Positions 23,802 through 32,772 of a stretch of 64,000 nucleotides of DNA are shown piece by piece. Origin of the DNA: Symsagittifera roscoffensis (lineage: Eukaryota > Xenacoelomorpha > Acoela > Convolutidae); assembly GCF_963678635.1 (NCBI RefSeq), contig NC_087065.1, positions 65,005,374-65,069,373 of the forward strand, read 5' to 3'. The position numbers and the translations under genes were made by a program. The notes under the pieces are model-generated. The model did not search any database, was not told the DNA's origin, and worked only from the letters and a program-made list of their open reading frames with translations. Each line of letters opens with the position of its first letter. Within the stretch, counting starts at the first letter, position 1.

Positions 23802-25660
23802 CTAGCAATTAACGCACCTTCGGTGCTTCGAAATTTTTCGACAACTCATGAAAAACCGCATATATTGGAAACAACATCTGCAAACTTTTAGTGTACTCTG
23901 ACTGCACCCAATTACAGGGTTGGTAGTTTCGAACTTTTAAATTTTTTTATATTCCCATTTTAAAAGCGTCACCTCGAAAACTTAATGGGCCTCTGGAGAA
24001 ATTTGGAAGCCAGATTTGCAACCACTGAGAGTCCCTGAGAGCACCGCACTATAGGGTTAGGAATCCAAAATGTTGTGAATTTTTTTAAACCTAAGATTCC
24101 CGAAAAAAAAATTGAAAAAAAAACGTCTTATCTCGGAAACTAAAAGGATTTGAGCATTCATATTAAGAGGCAAGAATTGAGACGCTTGGGTGTACGCTGA
24201 CAATAAGGTTGTATCTTCATCAAGTTAGTAGTTTCAAATTTTCTAATTAGTAGAATTAGAATTTATAGAATTTCTTTGTAGATAAGTTCTTTAAGAAATT
24301 TTGAAAAAATCGAAAAACGTCACATCTCGGAAACGAAAAGCATTTGAGCAGTCGCGTTTAGCAGTCGCATGTGGCAAGATTTGCAACTCTTTAGAGTACC
24401 CTGACAACACCGAACTATAGAGTTGGGAATTTCAAATTTTGAAAAATAATTAATATTTGGAGGCAAGATCCGCAATCTTTGAGATTACTCTGACAGGACC
24501 CAGCTACAGGGTTGGGAATTTCAGATTTTGCGAAAAAAAATTAATATGTTTTCTGAAAATTTTTTGAAAAAATCACAAAAAACGTCATATCTCGAAAACT
24601 ACAAGGATTTGAACAGTCATATTTGGAGGCAAGATTCGCAATCCTTGAGAGTACTCTGACAGGACCTTACTACAGGGTTGGGAATTTCAGAATTTAAAAG
24701 AAAAAAAATAATTCAAGTTTTCTGAAAAATTTTGAAAAAATCGCAAAAAACGTCATATCTCGAAAACTACAAAGAATTGAGCAGTCATACTTGGAGGCAA
24801 GATTCGCAATCTTTGAGAGTACTCCGAAAGGACCTAACTACAGGGTTGGGAATTTCAGATTTTTAAAAACTAATAATAGGTCAAGTTTTCTGAAAAATTT
24901 TGAAAAAATCACAAAAAACGTCATATCTCGAAAACTACAAAGAATTGAGCAGTCATATTTGGAAGCAAGATCTGCAATCTTTGAGATTACTCTGAAAGGA
25001 TCCAGCTACACGGTTGGGAATTTCAGATTTTGCGAAAAAAAAATTAGCATACGTTTTCTGAATTTTTTTTTGAAAAAATCACAAAAAACGTCATATCTCG
25101 AAAACTACAAAGAGTTGAGCAGTCATATTTGGAGGCAAGATTCGCAATCCTTGAGAGTGCTCTGACAGGAATTTACTACAGGGTTGGGAATTTCAGAATT
25201 TAAAAGAAAAAAAATATTTCAAGTTTTCTGAAAAATTTTGAAAAAATCGCAAAAAACGTCATATCTCGAAAACTACAAAGAATTGAGCAGTCATACTTGG
25301 AGGCAAGATTCGCAATCTTTGAGAGTACTCCGACAGGACCTAACTACAGGGTTGGGAATTTCAGATTTTTAAAAACCAATAATAATTTAAGTTTTCTGAA
25401 AAATTTTGAAAAAATCACAAAAAACGTCATATCTCGAAAACTACAAGGATTTGAACAGTCATATTTGGAGGCAAGATTTGTAACTCCCTAAAGTACTCCG
25501 ACAGCACCCAACTGCAGGGTTGAGGACTTCAAGTTTTGTAAATTATTTTGTTATTTGAAATTTCTGAAAACTTTTGAAAAAATCTCAAAAATCGTCTTAT
25601 CTCGTTAACTAAAATGATTCGGGAATTCAAAATTGGAGGCCAAATTCGCAACCCCTAATT
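23802..25660 (-). mobile_element. Helitron-like end with 168-bp satellite array (block 1)
   Basis: The right boundary on the minus strand is hairpin GCACC-GAA-GGTGC, eight bases, CTAG, then T. Leftward of this the array starts: monomers of about 168 bp with CGTCATATCTCGAAAACTAC at 24583, 24751, 24919, 25089, 25258 and 25425 (spacings 168, 168, 170, 169, 167). Each contains ATTTGGAGGCAAGATTCGCA and TACAGGGTTGGGAATTTCAG. Outer monomers are more diverged. Because 168 is divisible by three, parts stay open as reading frames, but there is no sign of a real protein. Non-autonomous Helitrons with a central tandem array are a known class; assignment here is inference. Confidence 0.6.
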
Positions 25661-25664
25661 CGAT

Positions 25665-25860
25665 ATTGGGCTGCTTAATTTAAACTCGGTAAAATAACCA
25701 CTAAAATCAAATTGGAAAATCGAAAAAAATCTTAACCATTGCAATATACGATATAGCTTAAACATGCAAAAATAATACGTTGAAAAAGCTTAAACATGGC
25801 GAGATAGTGAAGCCCGCATTTAAATATATAATAGATAGATAATAGATAATAGATGGCCTA
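25665..25860. repeat. Dispersed ~200-bp repeat, copy 2
   Basis: Second copy of the repeat at 17605-17815, same strand, with shared GCAATATACGATATAGCT and GCATTTAAATATATAATAGAT. It separates satellite block 1 from a diverged LTR fragment. Confidence 0.75.
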
Positions 25861-25965
25861 ACTCCTCCATGAAAAAAAATTTTCTCATTAAGTAATTGAC
25901 AGAAAATTGAGATTGCTATTTATAATTATTTTTTATCAGTTCCAGTTTTCTGCAACTTGATTACA

Positions 25966-26175
25966 AGACATTTAACTTTCGCCCAGAAACTACACGTCGA
26001 CGGAAAGTTGAAACAGTCCCTTATTTAATGACCGAATGATTCAATATGCCTTCTTTCTACGTGCTTTTCAGCGTTTCAAGCTAGTTAATAACTTTTGGTC
26101 TATGCAAGGGCTGAAGAATGCGTTACGATTGTTCGGCGATCAGTCGAACGGCGCTTATACAGATTTCGTATTTAA
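25966..26175 (-). mobile_element. Diverged fragment of a Gypsy-A-type LTR
   Basis: Aligns by eye with the first ~210 plus-strand bases of the LTR at 27723: TTTCGCCCA.AAACTACAC, CGACGG, a CTTTTCAGCGTTTC.AGC-like block, GGTCT.T..AGGGC, CGATCAGTC.AACG and CAGATTTCGT. Substitutions are frequent, so it is an older or different subfamily. A Helitron-like end follows 60 bp later. Confidence 0.55.
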
Positions 26176-26238
26176 CAAAACAAAAGAAACTTTACTCATT
26201 AGAAATCATGAATTATATGTAAAATCTCTGAAACGAAA

Positions 26239-27722
26239 CTAGCTTGTAACGCACCTCCCACTCTTCGAACTTTTAACAACTCATAAAAACCCGCATATAT
26301 TGGAAATAAGATCTGCATACTTTGAGTGTACTCTAACAGCACCCAAATACAGGGTTGGTAATTTCAAATACTGTATAATTCTCGCAAGCCCTGAGTTCTC
26401 TGACAGCACCCAACTAAGGGCTAGGAAATTCAAATTTAGAAAAAAAAAATAAATTGCAGTATTCTGTAAAACTACAAAGATTTGAGCAGTCATATTCGGA
26501 GGCAAGATTCGCAAGATTAGAAAAAATTGAATTCAAATTTTCTGATTTTTTTTGAAAAAATCATAAGAAACGTCATATCTCGAAAACTACAAGGTTTTCA
26601 TCAGTCTTATTTGGAGGCAAGGTTTGCAATCCCTGAGAGTATTCTGACAGTTCCCAAGTAAAGGGTAAGGATTTTCAAAATTTGAAGAAAAAAAATAAAT
26701 TCAAATTTTCTGTATATTCGAAAACCTCACAAAAAACATCATATCACGAAAACTACATGAAATTAAGCACTGATGTTTGGACTGAAAAAACGCAACTATT
26801 GAGAGTATTCTGACAGATTCTCACTATAGAGATACGAACTTCAAAATTTGTTAAATTTTTTAAATCTAAGTTCTTTGAACAATTTAAAAAAGACATAAAA
26901 ACGTCACATCTCGGAAGCACTTCAGCACTTCAGTAAAAAGGACGCAAGATATGCAATTTGGAAATTGTAAGAGCACCCTCGCAGTACTTAACTACATGAT
27001 TCGGAATATCAATTTATTAAACAAATTTAAACTCAAGTTTTCTGTAAAGTTTTTGAAAAAAATCAAAAAAAAAACATCATATCTTGAAAACTACAGAGAA
27101 TTGAGTAACCAAATTTTGAGGCAAGATTCGCACACCATGAGAGTACTCTGACAGTCCCCAACTACAGGATAAGGAATTTCAAAACTTAAAGAAAAAAATT
27201 TGAAGTAAATTTTCCTGCACATGTATAGAAAAATTTACAAGAAAGGTCATATCTCGAAAATTACATGAATTTAACCACTTGAAATTTGGAGCCAAAAGTC
27301 TCAATTCCCGCGAGTACTCTGATGGAGGCTCACTATACAGAAAGGAAACTTTGAATCTTGTTAAAATTTTTGTATCTATGTTCTATGAACATTTAAAAAA
27401 AGACATAAAAATCGTCACGTCTCGGAAACTGAGAGCATTTGTTTAGTCGCATTTGGACGCAAGACTAACAACTCGGAACTAGTGAGAGCACAGAAGCAGT
27501 ACCCAACTACAAGGTTGGAATTTAAACTCTTTTGAGTTCTTAAAATTTAAGTCTTTTTAAAAGAGAAACCATAAACACATCAACACGAGGATTTAAGCAG
27601 TGATATTTTAAGGCAAAAATAGCAATTCTTTAAAGTAACCTGAAAAAATTCTACTGCGAGGTGGAGAATTTCAACATTTGTCAACAATTCTGTTATTTTT
27701 TTCTGAAAAAATTTAAAAGAAT
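26239..27722 (-). mobile_element. Helitron-like end with degenerate satellite array (block 2)
   Basis: Begins CTAGCTTGTAACGCACCTCC on the plus strand, matching the ends at 5539 and 23802, but the hairpin is degraded. It continues into diverged 150-170-bp monomers (CATATTCGGAGGCAAGATTC, CGTCATATCTCGAAAACTAC near 26570). The block is interrupted at 27723 by the 3' LTR of Gypsy-A. Confidence 0.55.
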
Positions 27723-28604
27723 TGTAACATTCGCCCAAATACTACACAGCGACGGAGCGTAGAAAAAGTACCTATTAACGACTGGCAGGCGTCAGTTACC
27801 TTAATCCTACTCGTTTTTCACCGTCTCGACCTTGCCAGTTGATTTTCTGGTCTGTCTAGGGCAAAGTAAAAAGTTACCATTTTTAGGCCATCAGTCAAAC
27901 GACTTTTGATCAGCTTTCGTTTACATGCGAACACAACCACATAGCTGAGTCTCGGATCCTCAGACTACGTGATTGTCATTAAAAACACAGCTCGAACAAC
28001 CTATTTTAACATGTTTTTGTGTGACAGTTCTTTATTAAATCCATTGGAGATGGATTGACCCTTTCCTCTTTCTAGCTACTCATACTCTGAAATATTAAAC
28101 AATAACGGTGTTAATTAAGATCTATGACATTACAGCAGCTATAAAGTTGGTTTACACATTCCCTTCACATAGAACAGTCTCTGGGGGACCAAGCCTCCGC
28201 TCCCGTAATATTCCTGAGATAACGCTCTTATCTCTTATAATTCGTGTCCCGGGAGGGTTCCGTGGTGTATTTCTTCCCCCACTCAAGCCTCCTTCTCCAC
28301 CAATATCGGTTAACAAGTGTCTTATCGTGCGTTGTGGCCACGATAAGAGGCTTCGTGTTTTCCGTCTCTGGTACGACTGTTTTTCACTATATCTGTCGTT
28401 GTTCTGAATCTCGTCACATTTTCAGTCAAAATGGCCGTTTTTCGTATTTCTGAGAAATATTCTTCTTCCAATCGAAATTTTAAAAATAAAAATTCTAGAA
28501 TATTCTGACCCTCCTTTCAAGCACTTTTTTGCTGTTAAGGCCTTTTCTCTCTGATTCGTGCTTCGTCGGAAGGTTGCACTGTGTCAGTCTGGCAGAATGG
28601 CACA
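27723..28604 (-). repeat. Gypsy-A 3' LTR (882 bp)
   Basis: Runs on the minus strand from TGTGCCATTCTGCCAG to GGGCGAATGTTACA. An AATAAA polyadenylation signal is visible (TTTATT at 28031-28036), which the 5' LTR copy lacks. A T/C-rich block with CCCGGGAGGGTTCCG and a ~20-bp inverted pair around CTTATCGTG...CACGATAAG (about 28320-28350) are shared with the 5' LTR. Confidence 0.93.
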
Positions 28605-28622
28605 TACTCCCCGGACAGTCCC
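28605..28622 (-). promoter_or_regulatory. Gypsy-A polypurine tract next to 3' LTR
   Basis: Minus strand reads GGGGACTGTCCGGGGAGTA immediately before the LTR TG. In LTR elements this tract primes plus-strand DNA synthesis. The TCCGGGGAG core is repeated near 31240 and 42474 and inside the pol linker. Confidence 0.7.
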
Positions 28623-29351
28623 CATCAATGTCCCTATTGATCGCATAACACCGGGTTATCGTCAAGTAGTTATCCAGTTTTCTGTAATCAATCTTACAAA
28701 TCGCATAAGAAAATGAAATTTATCTACCCCACCTCAACTCACTACGTGTTCACAAATGGCATCGTACTACATCTCACTGCCTTTCAACATTTTCACAAAA
28801 TTTGCACCGTGAGGAGTGTCCTAGATAAAATTTCTTTTCTGACTACTTACGTCGTCTTGCCATAAAACTTCTTTTCGCCCTTTGTGATTAAAAAGTGGGA
28901 CGTGGCACGGCCACGCACCCGTTAAAATTAACTTAACTTCACTCACCAAGTATAATCAGTCATCTATGCGGTCCTTTCAATATTAAAACTAAGAAACTCT
29001 GTGGCTAGGAAAGTTATTGAGTTACCCACCCTTCTCGAGCGAGTTTACTCAAACTTACCATGTCGCCACACAGTGAATTTGTGTCTTACACAGGTTAAAA
29101 CTTCAGTCGTGAATAAATAGGTAAATATACTCACCTAGATTCCTCATATACATACATAAATAGCCATAACTAAAATCAAGAATTTCAACAATTTTAACAA
29201 TTACAACAATTTTCAAAGTTTGGTCTGACCAAACTAGATCAAAACAAAAAGTTTAACAAGTTCAATAATCAAAACTTGGTTGATTGGTTTAAGTTTTAGC
29301 GCATAAATACAATCAAGTTTTCTCTCCTTCTCTCATCTTTTTTGGTCATCT
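28623..29351. other. Gypsy-A 3' untranslated stretch
   Basis: About 0.7 kb between the last ORF and the purine tract, AT-rich compared with the coding part. No ORF or clear structure was seen. Confidence 0.5.
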
Positions 29352-30185
29352 TCATTCAATCACTTCTCCATCCTGATCTTCGCTGTCTTCCAACACTTTC
29401 TCCAGCATGTCCATGGAGTTGCGGGCCGTGCCGCAACTCTCCTGTTCCAACAGCCTCGGTTTGCAGCAAGGTAGCAAGTCCACATTAACTTTCTGCTCCC
29501 GGTTCCTGCAAAAGCTGTTGTGAAGACATAGGCTCACGTTTCGTTCTAGGTCAGCTCTTAAGACCTCTTTCTTCTCATCTTCAGTAACACAAGGCGTTCC
29601 AGCTACCCGCTTCACCGCTGTGGTGACCGCGTTTCTGTGCGTCAAGAATGCTCTCATATAGGCTCCTGGTCCTATATCTAGCTGGAAAGATTGATAGGCT
29701 TCCGTGTTCCTCGACATATGACGCTTCGCGCGTTCATACATCCATGACGTCATCACTGCACGGAACCAAGGCATCAATCTTTGCCTTGACCATATTCTTT
29801 CAATGGCTTTAGGTATCCTCAGAACCTTGCAGGTGGTTCTGAAAAGATCCAATTCACGACTCATCTTCACGTTGCTCAGCTGCTCAGGAGTCGGCACGGC
29901 CGTCTCCTGCTGACTTGTGTCCGCGTTAGCCTCCAGCCATCTCATCAGTCGGTTTCGACCTCTCTCGGCGGTCCCGGACTCACCGTAGGCCAACATCAAC
30001 ACGACTTCTGTAGGGCGATTCCCTCGACCCTCTCGTCCTAGTGCATTGAGGAGTGCGACCACAAACATCGCCAACCCCGGGTCTTCTCGTGTGAAATCAC
30101 AATCGATCAGCCGCTGATAGATCTCGTCTAGAGTCGCTCCTAGACTCGCTGAGAGGAATTCCATGAGTTCGTTCGTGTCACCCAT
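29352..30185 (-). CDS. Gypsy-A ORF of unknown function (277 aa)
   Basis: Intact ORF with its own ATG (MGDTNELMEFLSASLGATLD) in the place where env would lie in errantivirus-like elements. I do not recognise it. No signal peptide, hydrophobic fusion segment or transmembrane helix is visible, so it is not an ordinary envelope protein. It looks helical and charged, with a cysteine/histidine cluster late in the protein (SLCLHNSFCRNREQ, LLPCCKPRL) and an acidic C-terminus (LEDSEDQDGEVIE). It starts 447 bp downstream of the macrodomain frame. An intact frame in a decayed element hints at recent selection or recent decay of the rest. Confidence 0.7.
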   Translation of the reverse strand: MGDTNELMEFLSASLGATLDEIYQRLIDCDFTREDPGLAMFVVALLNALGREGRGNRPTEVVLMLAYGESGTAERGRNRLMRWLEANADTSQQETAVPTPEQLSNVKMSRELDLFRTTCKVLRIPKAIERIWSRQRLMPWFRAVMTSWMYERAKRHMSRNTEAYQSFQLDIGPGAYMRAFLTHRNAVTTAVKRVAGTPCVTEDEKKEVLRADLERNVSLCLHNSFCRNREQKVNVDLLPCCKPRLLEQESCGTARNSMDMLEKVLEDSEDQDGEVIE

Positions 30186-30632
30186 TTCTTATCGTGTTGA
30201 TTCTTCTTGTCGTGTCGTGTAATTTCTTCGTTTGATTCAATGAATTCAATAAACAATCTCCGATCAATCAAGATCTAAAAAACAATTTGAGACTTAAAAC
30301 TATCATTTTTAGATTGAACATCAATCAACTCTTTAAAATTCTTCATTGGAATTCTCTTTTTCAATTCTGATTTAAAATTCTAGCACCAGGGTGGATCGTC
30401 CACCTGTATCTGCGTCAGGGTAGCACAAATGAGTGCTGTCACCTCGATGACCTGGAGTACTCCAGGTCCTTTATGACATAAAACATAAAACATATCATAA
30501 TAATAACATAACACATAAACGTCACATACCTACACTATCACTTAAAAACATAAAACTTAATCCTAATCTAAGCTTAATCCTGATCTCTGTCAAGTTGACT
30601 TAATAAAAATCACTTACCGCTGAATGCATTTC
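30186..30632. other. Gypsy-A spacer between the two accessory ORFs
   Basis: A 447-bp stretch, partly with runs of AACATAAAACATA and a pair CCTGGAGTACTCCAGG (perfect 16-bp palindrome near 30450-30465). No ORF. It could hold a splice acceptor for a subgenomic message, but none is convincing. Confidence 0.5.
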
Positions 30633-31190
30633 CTAGCATATACTCAGATAGTATTTTTTATGTAAGTAAACTTCTATGTCAGTTTCTGAAAATATCACAT
30701 GCACAAGAGCGTACAACTCTCTCGGGTGTAGCTTCCCTCTATTGGGATCATAAACTGGTAACGAGAGAGAGGTCACACATCTCTCAACCAGGAAATCCCT
30801 AAGTCGAGTCAAGGCCAACACCAAGCTCTCCGGATTCTCGTGTTGCCTATCAGTAGCTTTCGTAACCAAAAAACACAAATATTTCCCTGGTATCTGTGAT
30901 GCGACAGGGGGCAACGCTATCATTCCTCCTACACCAGGCCTCTGTTTCCACAAAAACTCGATATTCTTGTACTCTCTTTTAAAGTCAGCTGCTAGTGCTG
31001 TTTTGAAGCTTACATCCGCCGTTATCGCTATGGCACATCTACGTTCCGTAAGTATGAAATCGCTGTCCGTTATAACGATGTTGCTTGAATAATGGTTTGG
31101 TAAGTCAAAATAAGATTCAAAAATTCGTCCGAATGGTGGTTTTTTAGCATTTTCGCCTTCCGTTTCCAGTTCTCCGGTTTCTCTTGCCGA
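30633..31190 (-). CDS. Macrodomain-like ORF downstream of integrase
   Basis: About 185 residues beginning around LKSARETGELETEGENAKKP. The segment IVITDSDFILTERRCAIAIT then ADVSFKTALAADFKREYKNI, PGKYLCFLVTKATDR and SLVLALTRLRDFLVE, with late strands VTSLSLPVYD and TDIEVYL, follows the order of the ALC1/TARG1-like macrodomain (a fold that binds or hydrolyses ADP-ribose). The usual glycine-rich GCGLD-type loop reads YDPNRGKL, so catalytic competence is doubtful. No ATG fits the start. The pol frame runs into this frame but for the length of one A run (eight A at 31197-31204), and a second copy at 42.5 kb reads through in one frame, so the domain was probably fused to the end of Pol. Alternative: a host-derived domain captured recently. 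Confidence 0.7.
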   Translation of the reverse strand, partial: SARETGELETEGENAKKPPFGRIFESYFDLPNHYSSNIVITDSDFILTERRCAIAITADVSFKTALAADFKREYKNIEFLWKQRPGVGGMIALPPVASQIPGKYLCFLVTKATDRQHENPESLVLALTRLRDFLVERCVTSLSLPVYDPNRGKLHPRELYALVHVIFSETDIEVYLHKKYYLSIC

Positions 31191-32772
31191 TTTCAATTTT
31201 TTTTATCAGATTTTCGGTGTGGGTGAGTCCTACCCCCACTCCCCGGAAAAAAGTATCCATCGACGTCCCCGTCGATCGCCCAAAGTCTAGGAGATCGAGG
31301 TTGGATTGTGGAACACGTAGAGGACCATCTGGGGCGACCCAGTCGGACTCGGTATTTTCATGACTGACGTTTTTGATGCCGTCTTTATCGACGTCCTGAA
31401 TTGTCAGGATCGTCTCTTTTGGATCTGTCGGCAGATCATGGAGCCATTCGAGCACCAGCAGGTTCGTTAGTTCTTGCTCATGAGTCTGTTCCGCTTCTGG
31501 TTCGAACTCCACTTCTGGTTCTGATCGATCGTCGATCCAATCTTGATCCATATCGTTCACAAGGTCAATTTCTTCTAGCATCGCCACTTCGTCCAGTCCC
31601 ACCAGCGAGTCTATGACATCATTCACTACTATCCTGTTTACAACGAAGTCCTCGCCGTACGGATTGTATTTCTTCTGGTTTTTTCCTCTCTTGCTTTGGC
31701 GTGTTTCCATAGTGAGAGGAAAGTCAGGCTGTATTCCTTTGTCAATTTCGGTTTGTTCCGGGCAGTCCCAGTCTTCTTCGGCATAAGGTAGAGTTTCATC
31801 GTCCACCTCTACTCGCTCGGTCAACTCGAGATCCAGTGGTAGATCGCAATCGTCCACCACCTCATTCCCGTCGTTCTTGTCGCGAGTACCCCTTTCATTC
31901 ACTTCACAAGCAGGATCCACTATCAAATAGTCTCCCTCTTGCATGTCCGCTGGGATGCACCAATCCTCTGACGAGGCATTGTGTGGTTTGATATTCTCGT
32001 AATGAGCTGCTCTTCCAGTGCTCAATCGATAAAAACGACCTCCTTGGTGCACCTCTGTTATCTGAAATGGACCACGCCATTTCTTTAATAATTTCTTGGT
32101 TCCTTTTGGTGGAACCACTTCCTGGAACACCCAGACGTAGTCGCCAACTGAGTAGGCTTTCGCATCAGCTGTCCTTTTGTCAAACCTCCTTTTTTGTCTA
32201 ATTTGCGCCTGTTGCGTATTCCTCCTGCATAAGTCATTGAGATCCTGCTGTCTTCTAATAACATCCCGCACGTACGTTTGCGGTGCTGTCTTCTTCCCCT
32301 CATATTCAGGGTAGAAAAACGTCAACGGGAGCGCTTTTTCATGACCCGTTAACATCATGTGCGGACTTATTCCCGTGGTGGAATGCTCCGTGCTGTTGTA
32401 AGCACCCATCACTTGCGGCAGGTGCTTGTCCCAGTCATCCATGTAACGCGAGCAATAGACTCTCAGCATGGATACCAGTGTGCGATTTTGCCTCTCGACT
32501 AGGCCATTCGTTTGCGGGTGATAAGTGGTCGAGTGGGCCTGCGCTACCTGCGACCTTTTCATCAACTCCTTCGTGAGATCGCCCACGAATGCTTTGCCAT
32601 TGTCCGATTGGAACGTGATGGGGCAGCCATGCCTCGCTATCCACACATTTATCAAATGATCGCATGTTTCTTCCGCCGATGCTGTCATGCAGGGTGCTGC
32701 CTCCGCATACTTCGTAAAATGGTCGATCATTACCAGCACCTGATTATAGCCACCTGATTTTCTGATGATCAA
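31144..32772 (-). CDS. Gypsy-A pol, part 2: integrase core and C-terminal extension
   Basis: Continues the integrase begun in the upstream frame after a single frameshift near 32760. Within this 542-aa frame are the catalytic DDE residues two and three (FQSDNGKAF, D57; NGLVERQNR, E93); the first D lies in the upstream frame (QIDHQK). A GPY/F-like module follows at about 230-240 (KKWRGPFQITEV), giving the usual integrase DNA-binding end. About 300 further residues form an acidic, low-complexity tail (WIDDRSEPEVEFEPEAEQTH) ending GVGVGLTHTENLI. The last 50 bases overlap the macrodomain frame. Integrase joins element DNA to the host genome. Length is otherwise intact. Confidence 0.9.
   Translation of the reverse strand: MIIRKSGGYNQVLVMIDHFTKYAEAAPCMTASAEETCDHLINVWIARHGCPITFQSDNGKAFVGDLTKELMKRSQVAQAHSTTYHPQTNGLVERQNRTLVSMLRVYCSRYMDDWDKHLPQVMGAYNSTEHSTTGISPHMMLTGHEKALPLTFFYPEYEGKKTAPQTYVRDVIRRQQDLNDLCRRNTQQAQIRQKRRFDKRTADAKAYSVGDYVWVFQEVVPPKGTKKLLKKWRGPFQITEVHQGGRFYRLSTGRAAHYENIKPHNASSEDWCIPADMQEGDYLIVDPACEVNERGTRDKNDGNEVVDDCDLPLDLELTERVEVDDETLPYAEEDWDCPEQTEIDKGIQPDFPLTMETRQSKRGKNQKKYNPYGEDFVVNRIVVNDVIDSLVGLDEVAMLEEIDLVNDMDQDWIDDRSEPEVEFEPEAEQTHEQELTNLLVLEWLHDLPTDPKETILTIQDVDKDGIKNVSHENTESDWVAPDGPLRVPQSNLDLLDFGRSTGTSMDTFFRGVGVGLTHTENLIKKIEIGKRNRRTGNGRRKC

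Noticed and set aside
24791-25491. Protein-coding ORFs in the satellite
   Set aside because: Frames stay open only because the monomer is 168 bp. The residues repeat with the DNA and carry no known domain.
29352-30185. Envelope glycoprotein
   Set aside because: Position fits, but there is no signal peptide, cleavage site or transmembrane segment.
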